Origin: Xylocopa sonorina
Taxonomy: Eukaryota; Arthropoda; Insecta; Hymenoptera; Apidae
Length of the DNA stretch: 64,000 nucleotides
NCBI RefSeq assembly: GCF_050948175.1
Contig: NW_027490131.1
Coordinates: forward strand, 248,001-312,000
Direction: 5' to 3'
Below the pieces are notes generated by a model that ran no database searches, had not been told where the DNA came from, and worked only from the letters and a program-made list of their open reading frames with translations. Shown here one piece after another: positions 25,000 through 37,460 of this stretch (its first letter is position 1; the number at the start of each line of letters is the position of its first letter). Made by a program: the position numbers and the translations under genes.

Positions 25000-26400
25000 T
25001 AATATGATTTGCGAAGTGTTATGTATTCCACGTCTACACTTCAAATGAATGTAAATGCGACACTTCCTTGCAAAGAAATAGCGTTAGCAGATGTCTACGT
25101 ATCGTAGCATTAGAGTTCTAATGCTTCTTAAAACGCGATATCGCACCTCATTTCCATGTTTCATGGTAAGATATAATATGATTTGCGAAGTTTTATGTAC
25201 TCCTCGTCTACACTTCAAATGAATGTAAATGCGACACTTCCTTGCAAAGAAATAGCGTTAGCAGATGTCTACGTATCGTAGCAATAGTGTTCTAATGCTT
25301 CTTAGAACGCGATATCGCAACTCATTTCTATGTTTCATGGTAAGATATAATATGATTTGCGAAGTGTTATGTATTCCTCGTCTACACTTCAAATGAATGT
25401 GAAAGCGACACTTCCTCGCTAGGAAATAGCGTTTGCAGATGTCTACGTATCGTAGCAATAGTGTTCTTATGATTCTTACAACGCGATATCGTATCTCATT
25501 TCTATGTTTCATGGTAACATATAATATGATATGCAAAGTGTTATGTATTCCTCGTCTACACTTCAAATGAATGTAAATGCGACACTTCCTTGCTAGGAAA
25601 TAGCGTCTGCAGATGTTTAGGTATCGTAGCGATAGAGTTCTAATGCTTCTTAAAGCGCGACATCGCACCTCATTTCTATGTTTCATGGTAAGATATAATA
25701 TGATTTGCGAAGTGTTATGTATTCCACGTCTACACATCAAATGAATGTAAATGCGACACTTCCTTGCAAAGAAATAGCGTTAGCAGATGTCTACGTATCG
25801 TAGCAATAGAGTTCTAATGCTCCTTAAAACGCGATATCGCACCTCATTTCCATGTTTCATGGTAAGATATAATATGATTTGCGAAGTTTTATGTACTCCT
25901 CGTCTGCACTTCAAATGAATGTAAATGCGACACTTCCTTGAAAGGAAATAGCGTCTGCAGATGTCTAGGTATCGTAGCGACAGAGTTCTATTGCTTCTCA
26001 AAACACAATATCGCATCCCATTTCTATGTTTCATGGTAAGATATAACATGATTTGCGAAGTGTGATGTATTCCTCGTCTACAATTCATATGAATGTAAAT
26101 GCGACACTTCCTTGAAAGGAAATAGCGTTTGCAGATGTCTACCTATCGTAGCAGTAGTGTTCTCATACTTATTAAAACGCGATATCGCATCTCATTTCTA
26201 TGTTTCATGGTAAGATATAATATGATTTGCGAAGTGTGTGTATTTCACGTCTACACTTCAAATGAATGTAAATGCGACACTTTCTTGCAAAGAAATAGCG
26301 TTTGCAGATGTCTACGTATCGTAGCAATGGTTTCCAATTGCTTCTTAGTACGCGATATAGCATCTCATTTCTATGTTTCATGGTAAGATATAATATGATT
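25000..26400 (+). repeat. 20-monomer-spaced duplication, copy 1 (about 1.4 kb)
   Basis: This is homologous to 28,478-29,876 at an offset of 3,478 bp (20 x 174 minus 2). Shared states include GTTTTATGTACTCC, GCGTTAGCAG, TCTTACA(A/G)(C/A)GCG with ATATCGTATCTC, TAAAGCGCGACATCGCACC and CAAAACACAATATCGC. The copies separate near 26,400, where this one reads GTGTAATG with CACCTG and the other GTGTGATG with CAGTTC. Confidence 0.82.
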
Positions 26401-27721
26401 TGCGAAGTGTAATGTATTCCTCGTCTACACCTGAAATGAATGTAAATGCGACACTTCCTTGCTAGGAAATAGCGTTTGCAGATGTCTACCTATCGTAGCA
26501 ATAGAGTTCTAATGCTTCTTAAAACGCGATATCGCATCTGATTTCTATGTTTCATGGTAAGATATAATATGATTTGCGAAGTTCTATGCATTCCTCGTCT
26601 ACACTTCATATGAATGTTAATGCGACACTTCCTTGCAAGGAAAGAGCGTTTGCAGATGTCTACGTATCGTAGCAATAGAGTTCAAATGCTTCGAAAAACG
26701 CGATATCGCATCTCATTTCTGTGTTTCATGGTAAGCTATAATATGATTTGCGAAGTGTGTGTATTCCACGTCTACACTTCAAATGAATGTAAATGCGACA
26801 TTTCCTTGCTAGGAAATAGCGTCTGCAGATGTCTAGGTATCGTAGCGATAGAGTTCTAATGCTTCTAAAAACGCGATATCGCATCTCATTTCTATGTTTC
26901 ATGGTAGGATATAATATGATTTGCGAAGTGTTATGTATTCCTCGTCTACACTTCAAATGAATGTAGATGCGACACTTCCTTGCAAGGAAATAGCGTTTGC
27001 AGATGTCTACGTATCGTAGCAATAGTGTTCTTATGATTCTTACAACGCGATATCGTATCTCATTTCTATGTTTCATGGTAAGATATAATATGATATGCGA
27101 AGTGTTATGTATTCCTTGTCTACACTTCAAATGAATGTAAATGCGACACTTCCTTGCTAGGAAATAGCGTCTGCATATGTCTACCTATCGTAGCAATAGA
27201 GTTCTAATGCTTCTTAGAACGGGATATCGCATCTCATTTCTATGTTTCATGGTAAGATATAATATGGTTTGCGAAGTGTTATGTATTCCTCGTCTACACT
27301 TCAAATGAATGTGAATGCGACACTTCCTCGCTAGGAAATAGCGTTTGCAGATGTCTACGTATCGTAGCAATAGATTTCTAATGCTTCTTAAAACGCGATA
27401 TCGCATCTCATTTCTATGTTTCATGATAAGATATAATATTCATTGCGAAGTGTTATGTATTCCTCGTCTACACTTCAAATGAATGTGAATGCGACACTTC
27501 CTTGCTAGGAAATAGCGTCTGCAGATGTCTAGGTATCGTAGCAATAGTGATCTTATGATTCTTAAAACGCGATATCGCATCTCATTTCTATGTTTCATGG
27601 TAAGATATAATATGATTTGCGAAGTGTTATGTATTCCTCATCTACACTTCAAATGAATGTAAATGCGACACATCCTTGCTAGGAAATAGCGTCTGCAGAT
27701 GTCTAGGTATCGTAGCAATAG

Positions 27722-28513
27722 TGTTCTAATGCTTCTTAAAACGCGATATCGCATCTTATTTCCATGTTTCATGGTAAGATATAATATGATTTGCGAAGTG
27801 TTATGTATTCCTCGTCTACACTTCAAATGATTGAAAATGCGACACTTCCTAGCAAGGAAATAGCGTTTGCATATGTCTACGTATCGTAGCAATAGTGTTC
27901 TAATGCTTCTTAAAACGCGATATCGCACCTTATTTCCATGTTTCATGGTAAGATATAATATGATTTGCGAAGTGTTATGTATTCCTCGTCTACACTTAAA
28001 ATGAATGTAAATGCGACACTTCCTTGCAAAGAAATAGCGTTTGCAGATGTCTACGTATCGTAGCAATAGATTTATAATGCTTCTTAAAACGCGATATCGC
28101 ATCTCATTTCTATGTTTCATGGTAAGATATAATATGATTTGCGAAATGTCATGTATTCCTCGTCTACACTTCAAATGAATGTAAATGCGACACTTCCTTG
28201 CTAGGAAATAGCGTCTGCAGATGTCTACGTATCGTAGCAATAGATTTATAATGCTTCTTAAAACGCGATATCGCATCTCATTTCTATGTTTCATGGTAAG
28301 ATATAATATGATTTGCGAAGTGTTATGTATTCCCCGTCTACACTTCAAATGAATGTAAATGCGACACTTCCTTGCAAAGAAATAGCGTTTGCAGATGTCT
28401 ACGTATCGTAGCAATAGATTTCTAATGCTTCTTAAAACGCGATATCGCATCTCATTTCTATGTTTCATGGTAAGATATAATATGATTTGCGAAGTGTTAT
28501 GTTTTCCACGTCT
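27722..28513 (+). repeat. 26-monomer-spaced duplication, copy 2
   Basis: This is the partner of 23,201-23,995, with GCATCTTATTTCC near 27,750, TCCTAGCAAGG near 27,846 and AGATTTATAATGC twice. It runs directly into the second copy of the 25,000-26,400 block, so two separate older blocks are juxtaposed here. Confidence 0.82.
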
Positions 28514-29876
28514 ACACTTCAAATGAATGTAAATGCGACACTTCCTTGCAAAGAAATAGCGTTAGCAGATGTCTACGTATCGTAGCATTAGAGTTCTAAT
28601 GCTTCTTAAAACGCGATATCGCACCTCATTTCCATGTTTCATGGTAAGATATAATATGATTTGCGAAGTTTTATGTACTCCTCGTCTACACATCAAATGA
28701 ATGTAAATGCGACACTTCCTTGCAAAGAAATAGCGTTAGCAGATGTCTACGTATCGTAGCAATAGTGTTCTAATGCTTCTTAGAACGCGATATCGCAACT
28801 CATTTCTATGTTTCATGGTAAGATATAATATGATTTGCGAAGTGTTATGTATTCCTCGTCTACACTTCAAATGAATGTGAATGCGACACTTCCTCGCTAG
28901 GAAATAGCGTTTGCAGATGTCTACGTATCGTAGCAATAGTGTTCTTATGATTCTTACAGAGCGATATCGTATCTCATTTCTATGTTTCATGGTAAGATAT
29001 AATATGATATGCGAAGTGTTATGCATTCCTCGTCTACACTTCAAATGAATGTAAATGCGACACTTCCTTGCTAGGAAATAGCGTCTGCAGATGTCTAGGT
29101 ATCGTAGCGATAGAGTTCTAATGCTTCTTAAAGCGCGACATCGCACCTCATTTCTATGTTTCATGGTAAGATATAATATGATTTGCGAAGTGTTATGTAT
29201 TCCACGTCTACACATCAAATGAATGTAAATGCGACACTTCCTTGCAAAGAAATAGCGTTAGCAGATGTCTACGTATCGTAGCAATAGAGTTCTAATGCTC
29301 CTTAAAACGCGATATCGCACCTCATTTCCATGTTTCATGGTAAGATATAATATGATTTGCGAAGTTTTATGTACTCCTCGTCTGCACTTCAAATGAATGT
29401 AAATGCGACACTTCCTTGAGAGGAAATAGCGTCTGCAGATGTCTAAGTATCGTAGCGATAGAGTTCTATTGCTTCTCAAAACACAATATCGCATCCCATT
29501 TCTATGTTTCATGGTAAGATATAATATGATTTGCGAAGTGTGATGTATTCCTCGTCTACAGTTCAAATGAATGTAAATGCGACACTTCCTTGAAAGGAAA
29601 TAGCGTTTGCAGATATCTACCTATCGTAGCAGTAGGGTTCTCATACTTATTAAAACGCGATATCGCATCTCATTTCTATGTTTCATGGTAAGATTTAATA
29701 TGATTTGCGAAGTGTGTGTATTTCACGTCTACACTTCAAATGAATGTAAATGCGACACTTCCTTGCAAAGAAGTAGCGTTTGCAGATGTCTACGTATCGT
29801 AGCAATGGTTTCCAAATGCTTCTTAGAACGCGATATCGCATCTCATTTCTATGTTTCATGGTAAGATATAATATGA
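28478..29876 (+). repeat. 20-monomer-spaced duplication, copy 2
   Basis: This is the partner of 25,000-26,400. Differences are mostly substitutions, for example TTACAGAGCG for TTACAACGCG near 28,957. Beyond 29,870 the sequence instead follows 24,585-24,900, including GTTCTATGCATTCC and TTGAAAGGTAATAGCG, which indicates a switch of template. Confidence 0.8.
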
Positions 29877-32459
29877 TTTGCGAAGTGTGATGTATTCCTC
29901 GTCTACAGTTCAAATGAATGTAAATGCGACACTTCCTTGCTAGGAAATAGCGTTTGCAGATGTCTACGTATCGTAGCAATAGAGTTCTTATGATTCTTAA
30001 AACGCGATATCGCATCTCATTTCTATGTTTCATGGTAAGATATAATATGATTTGCGAAGTTCTATGCATTCCTCGTCTACACTTCATATGAATGTAAATG
30101 CGACACTTCCTTGAAAGGTAATAGCGTTTGCAGATGTCTACCTATCGTAGCAGTAGAGTTCTAATGCTTATTAAAACGCGATATCGCATCTCATTTCTAC
30201 GTTTCATGGTAAGATATAATATGATTTGCGAAGTGTTATGTATTCCTCGTCTACACCTGAATTGAATGTAAATGCGACACTTCCTTGCTTGGAAATAGCG
30301 TTTGCAGATGTCTACCTATCGTCACAATAGAGTTCTAATGCTTCTTAAAACGCGATATCGCATCTGATTTCTATGTTTCATGGTAAGATATAATATGATT
30401 TGCGAAGTTCTATGCATTCCTCGTCTACACTTCATATGAATGTTAATGCGACACTTCCTTGCAAGGAAAGAGCGTTTGCAGATATCTACGTATCGTAGCA
30501 ATAGAGTTCAAATGCTTCGAAAAACGCGATATTGCATCTCATTTCTGTGTTTCATGGTAAGCTATAATATGATTTGCGAAGTGTGTGTATTCCACGTCTA
30601 CACTTCAAATGAATGTAGATGCGACACTTCCTTGCAAGGAAATAGCGTTTGCAGATGTCTACGTATCGTAGCAATAGTGTTCTTATGATTCTTACAACGC
30701 GATATCGTATCTCATTTCTATGTTTCATGGTAAGATATTATATGATATGCGAAGTGTTATGTATTCCTTGTCTACACTTCAAATGAATGTAAATGCGACA
30801 CTTCCTTGCTAGGAAATAGCGTCTGCAGATGTCTAGGTATCGTAGCGATAGATTTCTAATGCTTCTTAAAGCGCGATATCGCACCACATATGTATGTTTG
30901 ATGGTAAAATATAACATGATTTGCGAAGTGTTATGTATTCCTCGTGTACACTTCATATGCATGTCAATGCGACACTTGCTTGAAAGGAAATAGCGTCTGC
31001 AGATGTCTACGTATCGTAGCAATAGAGTTCTTATGATTCTTAAAACGCGATATCGCATCTCATTTCTATGTTTCATGGTAAGATATAATATGATTTGCGA
31101 AGTGTTATGTATTCCTCGTCTACACTTCATATGAATGTTAATGCGACACTTCCTTGCAAGGAAATAGCGTTTGCATATGTCTACCTATCGTAGCAATAGA
31201 GTTCTAATGCCTCTCAAAACGCGATATCGCATCTCATTTCTATGTTTCATGGTAAGAAATAATATGATTTGCGAAGTGTTATGTATTCCTCGTCTACACT
31301 TCAAATGAATGTAAATGCGAACTTTCCTTGCTAGGAAATAGCGTCTGCAGATGTCTAGGTATCGTAGCGATAGAGTTCTAATGCTTCATAAAACGCGATA
31401 TCGCATCTCATTTCTATGTTTCATGGTAAGATATAATATGATTTGCGAAGTGTTATGTATTCCTCGTCTACACTTCAAATGAATGTAAATGCGACACTTC
31501 CTTGCAAAGAAATAGCGTTTGCAGATGTCTACGTATCGTAGCAATAGATTTCTAATGCTTCTTAAAACGCGATATCGCATCTCATTTCTATGTTTCATGG
31601 TAAGATATAATATGATTTGCGAAGTGTTATGTATTCCTCGTCTACACTTCATATGAATGTAAATGCGACATTTACTTGCTAGGAAATAGCGTTTGCAGAT
31701 GTCTACCTATCGTAGCAATAGAGTTCTAATGCTTCTTGAAACGCGATATCGCATCTCATTTCTATGTTTCATGGTAGGATATAATATGATTTGCGAAGTG
31801 CTATGTATTCCTCGTCTACACTTCATATGAATGTAAATGCGACACTTCCTTGCAAGGAAATAGCGTTTGCAGATGTCTACCTATCGTAGCAATATAGTTC
31901 TTATGATTCTTAAAACGCGGTATCGCAACTCATTTCTATGTTTCATGGTAAGATATAATATGATTTGCGAAGTGTTATGTATTCCTCGTCTACACTTCAA
32001 ATGAATGTGAATGCGACACTTCCTCGCTAGGAAATAGCGTTTGCAGATGTCTACGTATCGTAGCAATAGTGTTCTTATGATTCTTACAACGCGATATCGT
32101 ATCTCATTTCTATGTTTCATGGTAAGATATAATATGATATGCGAAGTGTTATGTATTCCTCGTCTACACTTCAAATGAATGTAAATGCGACACTTCCTTG
32201 CTAGGAAATAGCGTCTGCAGATGTCAAGGTATCGTAGCGATAGAGTTCTAATGTTTCTTAAAACGCGAAATCGCACCTCATTTCCATGTTTCATGGTAAG
32301 ATATAATATGATTTGCGAAGTTTTATGTACTCCTCGTCTACGCTTCAAATGAATGTAAATGCGACACTTCCTTGAAAGGAAATAGCGTCTGCAGATGTCT
32401 AGGTATCGTAGCGATAGAGTTCTATTGCTTCTCAAAACACAATATCGCATCTCATTTCT

Positions 32460-32960
32460 ATGTTTCATGGTAAGATATAATATGATTTGCGAAGTGTGAT
32501 GTATTCCTCGTCTACACTTCATATGAATGTAAATGCGACACTTCCTTGCAAGGAAATAGCGTTTGCATATGTCTACCTATCGTAGCAATAGAGTTCTAAT
32601 GCTTCTCAAAACGCGATATCGCATCTCATTTCTATGTTTCATGGTAAGATATAATATGATTTGCGAAGTGTTATGTATTCCTCGTCTACACTTCAAATGA
32701 ATGTAAATGCGAACTTTCCTTGCTAGGAAATAGCGTCTGCAGATGTCTAGGTATCGTAGCTATAGAGTTCTAATGCTTCTTAAAACGCGATATCGCACCT
32801 CATTTCTATGTTTCATGGTAAGATATAATATGATTTGCGAAGTGTTATGTATTCCTCGTCTACACTTCATATGAATGTAAATGCGACACTTCCTCGCAAG
32901 GAAATAGCGTTTGCATATGTCTACCTATCGTAGCAATAGAGTTCTAATGCTTCTTAAAAC
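32460..32960 (+). repeat. 10-monomer-spaced duplication, copy 1
   Basis: This pairs with 34,200-34,700 at exactly 1,740 bp (10 x 174). It shares CATATGTCTACC, CTTCTCAAAACGCG, GCGAACTTTCC (32,709 and 34,449) and TTCCTCGCAAGG. Confidence 0.8.
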
Positions 32961-33363
32961 GCGATATCGCACCTCATTTCCATGTTTCATGGTAAGATAT
33001 AATATGATTTGCGAAGTTTTATGTACTCCTCGTCTACACATCAAATGAATGTAAATGCGACACTTCCTTGAAAGGAAATAGCGTCTGCAGATGTCTAGGT
33101 ATCGTAGCGATAGAGTTCTATTGCTTCTCAAAACACAATATCGCATCTCATTTCTACGTTTCATGGTAAGATATAATATGATTTGCGAAGTGTTATGTAT
33201 TCCTCGTCTACACCTGAAATGAATGTAAATGCGACACTTCCTTGCTAGGAAATAGCGTTTGCAGATGTCTACCTATCGTAGCAATAGAGTTCTAATGCTT
33301 CTTAAAACGCGATATCGCATCTCATTTCTATGTTTCATGGTAAGATATAATATGATTTGCGAA

Positions 33364-34222
33364 GTTTTATGTACTCCTCGTCAACACTTCAAATGAATGT
33401 AAATGCGACACTTCCTTGAAAGGAAATAGCGTCTGCAGATGTCTACGTATCGTAGCAATAGATTTCTTATGATTCTTAAAACGCGATATCGCATCTCATT
33501 TCTATGTTTCATGGTAAGACATAATATGATTTGCGAAGTGTTATGTATTCCTCGTCTACACTTCAAGTGAATGTAAATGCGACATTTCCTTTCTAGGAAA
33601 TAGCGTCTGCACATGTCTAGGTATCGTAGCGATAGAGTTCTAATGCTTCTTAAAACGCGATATCGCACCTCATTTCTATGTTTCATGGTAACATATAATA
33701 TGATTTGCGAAGTGTTATGTATTCCTCGTCTACACTTCAAATGAATGTAAATGCGAACTTTCCTTGCTAGGAAATAGCGTCTGCAGATGTCTAGGTATCG
33801 TAGCGATAGAGTTCTAATGCTTCTTAAAGCGCGATATCGCATCTCATTTGTATGTTTCATGGTAAGATATAATATGATTTGCGAAGTTTTATGTACTCCT
33901 CGTCTACACTTCAAATGAATGTAAATGCGACACTTCCTTGAAAGGAAATAGCGTCTGCAGATGTCTACGTATCGTAGCAATAGAGTTCTTATGATTCTTA
34001 AAACGCGATATCGCATCTCATTTCTATGTTTCATGGTAAGATATAATATGATTTGCGAAGTGTTATGTATTCCTCGTCTACACTTCAAATGAATGTAAAT
34101 GCGACATTTCCTTGCTAGGAAATAGCGTCTGCACATGTCTAGGTATCGTAGCGATAGAGTTCTAATGCTTCTTAAAACGCGATATCGCACCTCATTTCTA
34201 TGTTTCATGGTAAGATATAATA
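33364..34222 (+). repeat. Local 3-monomer duplication (522-bp offset)
   Basis: Sequence from 33,364 to about 33,700 recurs from 33,886 to about 34,222. Both have GTTTTATGTACTCC, then TTGAAAGG with CTGCAGATGTCTACG, then a monomer with the private CTGCACATGTCTAGG (about 33,608 and 34,130). Confidence 0.78.
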
Positions 34223-34700
34223 TGATTTGCGAAGTGTTATGTATTCCTCGTCTACACTTCATATGAATGTAAATGCGACACTTCCTTGCAAGGAAATAGC
34301 GTTTGCATATGTCTACCTATCGTAGCAATAGAGTTCTAATGCTTCTCAAAACGCGATATCGCATCTCATTTCTATGTTTCATGGTAAGATATAATATGAT
34401 TTGCGAAGTGTTATGTATTCCTCGTCTACACTTCAAATGAATGTAAATGCGAACTTTCCTTGCTAGGAAATAGCGTCTGCAGATGTCTAGGTATCGTAGC
34501 GATAGAGTTCTAATGCTTCTTAAAACGCGATATCGCATCTCATTTCTATGTTTCATGGTAAGATATAATATGATTTGCGAAGTGTTATGTATTCCTCGTC
34601 TACACTTCATATGAATGTAAATGCGACACTTCCTCGCAAGGAAATAGCGTTTGCATATGTCTACCTATCGTAGTAATAGTGTTCTAATGCTTCTTAAAAC
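34200..34700 (+). repeat. 10-monomer-spaced duplication, copy 2
   Basis: This is the partner of 32,460-32,960 and is almost identical until about 34,695. There it reads GCATCTCATTTCTATG where copy 1 has GCACCTCATTTCCATG. Confidence 0.8.
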
Positions 34701-37460
34701 GCGATATCGCATCTCATTTCTATGTTCCATGGTAAGATATAATATGATTTGCGAAGTGTTATGTATTCCTCGTCTACACTTCAAATGAATGTAAATGCGA
34801 CACTTCCTTGCTAGAAAATAGCGTCTGCAGATGTCTAGGTTTCGTAGCGATAGAGTTCTAATGCTTCTTAAAGCGCGATATCGCATCTCATTTGTATGTT
34901 TCATGGTAAGATATAATATGATTTGCGAAGTTTTATGTACTCCTCGTCTACACTTCAAATGAATGTAAATGCGACACTTCCTTGAAAGGAAATAGCGTCT
35001 GCAGATGTCTAGGTATCGTAGCGATTGAGTTCTATTGCTTCTCAAAACACAATATCGCATCTCATTTCTGTGTTTCATGGTAAGATATAATATGATTTGC
35101 GAAGTGTGATGTATTCCTCGTCTACAATTCAAATGAATGTAAATGCGACACTTCCTTGAAAGGAAATAGCGTTTGCAGATGTCTACCTATCGTAGCAGTA
35201 GGGTTCTCATGCTTATTAAAACGCGATATCGCATCTCATTTCTATGTGTCATGGTAAGATATAATATGATTTGCGAAGTGTTATGTATTCCTCATCTACA
35301 CTTCAAATGAATGTAAATGCGACACTTCCTTGCTAGAAAATAGCGTCTGCAGATATCTAGGTATCGTAGCGATAGAGTTCTAATGCTTCTTAAAGCGCGA
35401 TATCGCATCTCATTTCTATGTTTCATGGTAAGATATAATATGATTTGCGAAGTGTTATGTATTCCTCGTCTACACATCAAATGAATGTAAATGCGACATT
35501 TCCTTGTTAGGAAATAGCGTTTGTAGATGTCTACCTATCGTAGCAATAGAGTTCTAATGCTTCTTAAAACGCGATATCGCATCTCATTTCTAGGTTTCAT
35601 GGTAAGATATAATATGATTTGCGAAGTGTTATGTATTCCTCGTCTACGCCTGAAATGAATGTGAATGCGACACTTCCTTGCAAGGAAAGAGCGTTTGCAG
35701 ATGTCTACGTATCGTAGCAATAGTGTTCTTATGATTCATACAACGCGATATCGTATCTCATTTCTATGTTTCATGGTAAGATATAATATGATTTGAGAAG
35801 TGTTATGTATTGCTCGTCTACACTTCAAATGAACATAAATGCGACACTTCCTTGCTAGGAAATAGCGTCTGCAGATGTCTAGGTATCGTAGCGATAGAGT
35901 TCTAATGCTTCTTAAAGCGCGATATCGCAACTCATTTCTATGTTTCATGGTAAGATATAATATGATTTGCGAAGTTTTATGTACTCCTCGTCTACACTTC
36001 AAATGAATGTAAATGCGACACTTCCTTGCAAAGAAATAGCGTTAGCAGATGTCTACGTATCGTAGCAATAGTGTTCTAATGCTTCTTAGAACGCGATATC
36101 GCAACTCATTTCTATGTTTCATGGTAAGATATAATATGATTTGCGAAGTGTGATGTATTCCTCGTCTACAATTAAAATGAATGTAAATGCGACACTTCCT
36201 TGAAAGGAAATAGCGTTTGCAGATGTCTACCTATCGTAGCAGTAGGGTTCTCATGCTTATTAAAACGCGATATCGCATCTCATTTCTATGTTTCATGGTA
36301 AGATATAATATGACTTGCGAAGTGTGTGTATTTCACGTCTACACTTCAAATGAATGTAAATGCGACACTTCGTTGCAAAGAAATAGCGTTTGCAGATGTC
36401 TACGTATCGTAGCAATGGTTTCCAAATGCTTCCTAGAACGCGATATCGCATCTCATTTCTATGTTTCATGGTAAGATATAATATGATTTGCGAAGTGTAA
36501 TGTACTTCTCGTCTACACCTGACATGAATGTAAATGCGACACTTCCTTGCTAGGAAATAGCGTTTGCAGATGTCTACGTATCGTAGCAATAGAGTTCTTA
36601 TGATTCTTAAAACGCGATATCGCATCTCATTTCTATGTTTCATGGTAAGATATAATATGATTTGCGAAGTTCTATGCATTCCTCGTCTACACTTCATATG
36701 AATGTTAATGCGACACTTCCTTGCAAGGAAAGAGCGTTTGCAGATGTCTACGTATCGTAGCAATAGAGTTCAAATGCTTCGAAAAACGCGATATCGCATC
36801 TCATTTCTGTGTTTCATGGTAAGCTATAATATGATTTGCGAAGTGTGTGTATTCCACGTCTACACTTCAAATGAATGTAAATGCGACACTTCCTTGCTAG
36901 GAAATAGCGTCTGCAGATGTCTAGGTATCGTAGCGATAGAGTTCTAATGCTTCTTAAAGCGCGATATCGCACCTCATATCTATGTTTCATGGTAAGATAT
37001 AATATGATTTGCGAAGTGTTATGTATTCCTCGTCTACACTTCAAATGAATGTAAATACGCCACTTCCTTGCAAAGAAATAGCGTTTGCAGATGTCTACGT
37101 ATCGTGGCAATAGATTTCTAATGCTTCTTAAAACGCGATATCGCATCTCATTTCTATGTTTCATGGTAAGATATAATATGATTTGCGAAGTGTTATGTAT
37201 TCCTCGTCTACACTTCAAATGAATGTAAATGCGACATTTCCATGCTAGGAAATAGCGTTTGCAGATGTCTACCTGCCGTAGCAATAGAGTTCTAATGCTT
37301 CTTAAAACGCGATATCGCATCTCATTTCTATGTTTCATTGTAAGATATAATATGATTTGCGAAGTGTTATGTGTTCCTCGTCTACACTTCAAATGAATGT
37401 AAATGCGACATTTCCTTGCTAGGAAATAGCGTCTGCAGATGTCTAGGTATCGTAGCGATA

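Noticed and set aside
36369..36385. CENP-B box
   Set aside because: Only the TTCG and the central A of the core match. The CGGG half is absent in every variant I examined.
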